Source: Tateyamaria sp. (lineage in GTDB: Bacteria > Pseudomonadota > Alphaproteobacteria > Rhodobacterales > Rhodobacteraceae). From it: a DNA stretch of 19,199 nucleotides. Both the position numbers and the translations under genes were made by a program. Within the stretch, counting starts at the first letter, position 1. Every line of letters begins with the position of its first letter. Where the stretch lies: NCBI GenBank assembly GCA_018668195.1, contig JABITU010000348.1, forward strand, positions 1-19,199, written 5' to 3'. Positions 16,306 to 19,199 of the stretch are shown piece after piece. The notes below the pieces were generated by a model. The model was not told where the DNA came from, did no database searches, and saw nothing but the letters and a program-made list of their open reading frames with translations.

Positions 16306-16794
16306 GTGAAAATTCTGCACGTTGCTGCCTACGCTTGCCTGTTGGCAGTTACATCACCGGCTTTCGTTCAAGGTAGCCAAGTGACCTTTGGCACAATACA
16401 GCAAGACACCTCAGCACCAGTCGAGGTCAGCGCTGATGAGCTGGCCGTCGATCAAAAGACCAGTGCGGCCACCTTTACCGGCAATGTCGTTATCAGCCAA
16501 GGTGACATGCGGTTATCAGCTGCCAAGGTTTTGGTGATCTACCGACAGGATCAACAGGGCATACAAAGGCTTGAAGCGACAGGCGGTGTCACGCTGGTCT
16601 CTGGTACTGATGCCGCCGAATCACAACGTGCAAATTACAACATTGATGAAGGTGTGATCGTTATGACGGGCGATGTTTTGCTCTCACAAGGCCTAAGCGC
16701 TCTTATGGCAGAGCGCATGACCTTAAACCTTGATGACGGGACCGCGCAGATGCAGGGGCGTGTCAAGACGATCCTGCAAACTGGAAATAACTGA
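16306..16794 (+). CDS. lptA: LPS transport periplasmic protein LptA
   Basis: Periplasmic bridge protein that carries LPS from LptC to LptD. From GTG 16306 the product is 162 residues, starting with a signal peptide (KILHVAAYACLLAVTSPAF, probable cleavage near residue 20-25), followed by an OstA/LptA domain with PVEVSADELAVDQKTSAATFTG, NVVISQGDMRLSAAKVLV and YNIDEGVIVMTGDVLLSQG. A longer reading from 16258 would put 16 polar residues in front of the signal peptide and overlap lptC, so I prefer the GTG eight bases after the lptC stop, with AAGAG upstream. The stop overlaps the lptB start by one base (TGATG). Confidence 0.88.
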   Translation: MKILHVAAYACLLAVTSPAFVQGSQVTFGTIQQDTSAPVEVSADELAVDQKTSAATFTGNVVISQGDMRLSAAKVLVIYRQDQQGIQRLEATGGVTLVSGTDAAESQRANYNIDEGVIVMTGDVLLSQGLSALMAERMTLNLDDGTAQMQGRVKTILQTGNN

Positions 16795-17552
16795 TGGCGA
16801 AGCCCAACCTTACGATTGCAAGCGGCTCTTCCGGTCTGCGTGTCTCTCGATTGAGGAAATCCTACCGCAAAAAAGTCGCCATTCGTGACATCGATATGGA
16901 ACTTATGCGGGGTGAGGTCGTTGCTCTTTTGGGTCCAAACGGATCTGGCAAGACAACTACATTTTATGCCATCGCAGGGCTTGTGACACCCGAAGCGGGA
17001 TCAGTCAAATTGGATGGTGCTGATATTACAACATTGCCGATGTACCGCCGTGCTCAAATGGGGATCGGCTATCTGCCTCAGGAAATGAGCATTTTTCGTG
17101 GGCTAAGTGTTCAAGATAATATCTCTGCCATTCTCGACATCACGGTCAAAGATCATCACAAGCGCTGCGAACGGCTCGAAGAATTGTTGAGTGAATTTTC
17201 CATTGAGCATCTGCGGCGTGCCCCTGCTTTGGCGTTGTCGGGTGGAGAACGGCGCCGGGTCGAGATTGCTCGATCTCTGGCCGCTAACCCGAAATACCTT
17301 CTGCTAGACGAACCTTTTGCGGGAGTTGATCCAATATCAGTTGGAGATATCCGCAACCTAGTTGTTGATCTCAAAAACCGGGGCATAGGCGTTTTGATTA
17401 CCGATCACAACGTGCGTGAAACACTCGAAATCGTCGATCGCGCTTATATATTGCATGACGGGCAAATGCTAATGTCTGGTACGCCCAAGGATGTTGTACA
17501 AAATGAGAATGTCAGGCGCGTATACCTTGGCGAAAACTTTCGGATTTCTTGA
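16794..17552 (+). CDS. lptB: LPS export ABC transporter ATPase LptB
   Basis: Cytoplasmic ATPase of the LptB2FG machine that extracts LPS from the inner membrane. The 252-residue protein has every ABC motif: Walker A GPNGSGKTT (47-55), Q-loop Q96 in YLPQEMSIF, signature LSGGERRR (148-155), Walker B YLLLDEP (168-174) and switch H205 in ITDHN. The FRGLSVQDNI segment and the C-terminal RRVYLGENFRI are characteristic of LptB. It overlaps the lptA stop by one base and is the last gene of the lpt group. lptF and lptG are not in the window, as is usual. Confidence 0.96.
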   Translation: MAKPNLTIASGSSGLRVSRLRKSYRKKVAIRDIDMELMRGEVVALLGPNGSGKTTTFYAIAGLVTPEAGSVKLDGADITTLPMYRRAQMGIGYLPQEMSIFRGLSVQDNISAILDITVKDHHKRCERLEELLSEFSIEHLRRAPALALSGGERRRVEIARSLAANPKYLLLDEPFAGVDPISVGDIRNLVVDLKNRGIGVLITDHNVRETLEIVDRAYILHDGQMLMSGTPKDVVQNENVRRVYLGENFRIS

Positions 17553-17583
17553 AAATCTTACCCAACACGATGGCCACTTTTGA

Positions 17584-17613
17584 TTGACATGCGACCCCGT
17601 TATGGCGTGCAAT
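17584..17613 (+). promoter_or_regulatory. Candidate promoter of hpf
   Basis: A perfect TTGACA (17584-17589) and TGCAAT (17608-17613; 4 of 6 to TATAAT) separated by 18 bases, in the gap after lptB. It predicts a leader of about 160 bases. Confidence 0.4.
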
Positions 17614-17637
17614 AACAGCATGGCATCTTGTGCTGTT
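17614..17637 (+). repeat. 7-bp inverted repeat at the predicted hpf transcript start
   Basis: AACAGCA (17614-17620), ten bases, TGCTGTT (17631-17637): a perfect stem directly downstream of the candidate -10 box. It could be an operator or a 5'-terminal hairpin. Confidence 0.5.
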
Positions 17638-17654
17638 CCCCTTGCTTCGTCTTT

Positions 17655-17672
17655 AGCTTTGTTCTCAAAGCT
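17655..17672 (+). repeat. 7-bp stem, 4-base loop hairpin in the hpf leader
   Basis: AGCTTTG (17655-17661), TTCT, CAAAGCT (17666-17672): a compact perfect hairpin. No T-run follows, so it is not a standard terminator for lptB. Confidence 0.55.
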
Positions 17673-17780
17673 CTCGATAGATCTCGGAATGGCTGTGCCC
17701 CTCCCGCACTTCTGACTTTGTCTGGGGACCACACCTGTGGCTCGTTTCATAGTCTGCGCGGAACACATGAAGGAGAAAGA

Positions 17781-18344
17781 ATGCAATACCAAATTAGTGG
17801 CAAACAGATCAACATCGGTGATGCCTTACAAACTCATGTCAGGGATGAGTTGGGGAGCGTTGTTCAAAAATATGCCGAACGGCCCACAAATGCCCAAGTG
17901 ATATTTTCCAAGTCCGCCCATGAGTATGTATGTGAGGCAACCGTGCACTTATCCACGGGCCTAACCGCCCAAGCCAAGGCGCATGCTACTGAAATATATG
18001 CTGCTTTTGACTCGTGCAGCGAAAAAATGGAGAAACAACTCCGTCGCTACAAGCGCCGGCTCAAAGACCATCATCGCGATCGGGCACAACCGGTTGAACT
18101 ATCTGGTGCATCCTCTTATATCCTCGCTTCTGACACCGAATCTGAGAATCCAGAGCCGGAAACATTACAACCAATGATCGTCGCCGAGATGGAGACTAAC
18201 ATTCCTTCACTTTCGGTCGGTGAAGCGGTCATGCAAATGGAACTTGCAGGAGCGCCAGTACTGGTGTTTCGGAACGAAGCCAAAGACGGGCTGAACGTCG
18301 TTTACCGTCGAGAAGACGGGAACATAGGATGGATAGACCCGTAG
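17781..18344 (+). CDS. hpf: Ribosome hibernation promoting factor, long form
   Basis: Binds the 30S subunit in stationary phase or starvation and drives formation of inactive 100S ribosome dimers. The 187-residue protein has the N-terminal HPF/YfiA ribosome-binding domain (about 1-100; MQYQISGKQINIGDALQTHV and the basic QLRRYKRRLKDHHRD helix), a variable linker, and the C-terminal dimerisation domain (about 130-187; SVGEAVMQMELAGAPVLVFRN, YRREDGNIGWIDP) that defines the long form. I start at ATG 17781, with AAGGAG six bases upstream; an upstream extension to 17628 is not family-like. It lies between lptB and ptsN, where hpf commonly sits. Its leader is long and structured. Confidence 0.94.
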   Translation: MQYQISGKQINIGDALQTHVRDELGSVVQKYAERPTNAQVIFSKSAHEYVCEATVHLSTGLTAQAKAHATEIYAAFDSCSEKMEKQLRRYKRRLKDHHRDRAQPVELSGASSYILASDTESENPEPETLQPMIVAEMETNIPSLSVGEAVMQMELAGAPVLVFRNEAKDGLNVVYRREDGNIGWIDP

Positions 18345-18384
18345 GTTGTTTTGACCCTATGGTGGTAAAAGCGGTGCGAGCAGA

Positions 18385-18849
18385 ATGAACCTTGGAAATC
18401 TTCTAAAACCAGAAGCAGTCAAAGTTGTGACCTCCGCATCCTCAAAAAAGAGGCTCTTGCAGGAGATCGCGGAAGTGGTGCAGACCGCCTATGGCTTAAA
18501 CATCAATCCAGTGGTCGAGGCACTCATGGCACGCGAAGCACTGGGACCAACCGGTGTGGGCCACGGCGTGGCCCTGCCACACGCGCGGATCATGGGTATT
18601 TCCCAAGTGATGGGGGCTTTTGTATTGCTCGACAAGCCGATCGACTTCGACGCAGTCGACCGGCAACCCGTGGACATCGCATTCGCGCTCTTTGCTCCTG
18701 AAGATGCCGGTGTAGAGCACCTAAAGGCGCTCGCACTGGTTTCGCGCACTCTGCGAGATGCCGGGATTTGTTCCAAACTGCGGGCGAACCCGGATAAAAC
18801 AACACTCTATACTATCCTGAGTGAAGCGAAATCAGCACAAGCCGCCTAG
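18385..18849 (+). CDS. ptsN: PTS IIA-like nitrogen regulatory protein PtsN (EIIA-Ntr)
   Basis: Regulatory phosphocarrier of the nitrogen PTS, which in proteobacteria signals nitrogen and potassium status rather than transporting sugar. The 154-residue protein is a single EIIA fructose/mannitol-type domain; the phosphorylated histidine is H66 in GVALPHARI, preceded by the GPTGVGHG segment (54-61). LVSRTLRD and the C-terminal helix match the family. The start ATG has only a weak ribosome site (GAG), 40 bases after hpf. Its stop codon overlaps the stop of the convergent gene. The partner genes ptsP and npr are not in the window. Confidence 0.94.
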   Translation: MNLGNLLKPEAVKVVTSASSKKRLLQEIAEVVQTAYGLNINPVVEALMAREALGPTGVGHGVALPHARIMGISQVMGAFVLLDKPIDFDAVDRQPVDIAFALFAPEDAGVEHLKALALVSRTLRDAGICSKLRANPDKTTLYTILSEAKSAQAA

Positions 18850-19199
18850 GACCAATCTTCGAACCCAAACAGCAGGTAATCCTGTCCATACGCTCCCCGA
18901 GCTAATTCTTCGATCTTTGCGTCATAAATATTGCTCAGTGAATGCGGAGTATCCACAGCCGGCTTGGGCAAATTTGGTATATCGGCAAGGCTAACGGCTG
19001 TCGCAAGTTCGGCCAGTTCATGATCAACTGTATCTTCCCGCATCAATCGGTCTGGCAGCACAAATTCTGAAAAGCCCTCTATAATTTTCGATTGGGTTGC
19101 CCAATCCGCGTCAATACGTATCGAAGTTTGACCGGAAAGATTGCTCTTTAGGAATTCCAAAAAGGCGCAAAAAGCTGCGTGGTGAGCTGCCTTATCATA
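18846..19199 (-). CDS. C-terminal part of a probable sulfotransferase-family protein (partial)
   Basis: The minus-strand frame is open to the window edge, so the 5' end is missing and 117 residues plus the stop are seen. The visible part, from YDKAAHHAAFCAFLEFL through ADWATQSKIIEGFSEFVLPDRLMREDTV to a closing AYGQDYLLFGFEDW, resembles the tail of sulfotransferase-family-2-like proteins of Roseobacter-type genomes: an acidic RED motif in the middle and a Y-x-x-DY-x-x-FGF ending. The catalytic 5'-PSB loop and 3'-PB motif would be upstream, outside the window, so function is unproven. A TTG at 19158-19160 exists, but the frame clearly continues before it. It converges on ptsN, with overlapping stop codons. 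Confidence 0.5.
   Translation of the reverse strand, partial: YDKAAHHAAFCAFLEFLKSNLSGQTSIRIDADWATQSKIIEGFSEFVLPDRLMREDTVDHELAELATAVSLADIPNLPKPAVDTPHSLSNIYDAKIEELARGAYGQDYLLFGFEDWS

Noticed and set aside
17655..17672. Intrinsic terminator of lptB
   Set aside because: The stem is good but no T-run follows, so it is kept only as a leader hairpin.

Overview
The window looks like chromosomal DNA of an alphaproteobacterium, most likely of the Rhodobacterales (Roseobacter group). This is inferred from moderately GC-rich coding sequence, the style of the proteins (HU, PaaX, short RNase D, LptC/A/B) and the run rnd-kdsD-lptC-lptA-lptB-hpf-ptsN. No rRNA, tRNA, CRISPR array, intact mobile element or phage gene was found.

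Left part (1-5465). On the minus strand lie an HU-type DNA-binding protein and a two-gene purine module: adenine deaminase (ade) followed by AMP nucleosidase (amn), overlapping by 4 bases. Amn releases adenine from AMP and Ade converts adenine to hypoxanthine, so the pair is a coherent AMP-to-hypoxanthine route. Divergent from ade is a broken VOC/glyoxalase-like gene with one frameshift and one in-frame stop, then an intact class II aldolase/adducin-family gene.

Middle part (5466-14069). A fumarylacetoacetate-hydrolase-family gene with a TTG start is followed, after a 313-base gap, by a phenylacetate catabolic block on the plus strand: thiolase (PaaJ/PcaF type), paaA, paaB, paaC, paaD, paaE, paaZ and paaX. 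PaaABCE form the phenylacetyl-CoA epoxidase with its reductase, PaaD is probably its iron-sulfur maturation factor, PaaZ opens and oxidises the ring, the thiolase ends the beta-oxidation-like branch, and PaaX is the probable phenylacetyl-CoA-responsive repressor. Most of these genes abut or overlap, so they are probably one operon. The ligase (paaK), isomerase/hydratases (paaG, paaF), dehydrogenase (paaH) and thioesterase (paaI) are not in the window.

Right part (14112-19199). A conserved envelope and regulation block follows: RNase D, arabinose-5-phosphate isomerase (first committed step to Kdo), the LPS transport genes lptC-lptA-lptB, long-form ribosome hibernation factor (hpf) and nitrogen PTS protein EIIA (ptsN). 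rpoN, which sits between lptB and hpf in many proteobacteria, is absent here; the space holds a candidate promoter and a leader with two clear hairpins. The window ends in the C-terminal part of a convergent gene, tentatively a sulfotransferase, whose stop codon overlaps that of ptsN.

I found no convincing undescribed multigene system. The items most worth checking are the decayed VOC gene, the structured hpf leader, the large dyad upstream of the paa block, the paaA-paaB gap with a tiny reading frame, and the possibly leaderless rnd.
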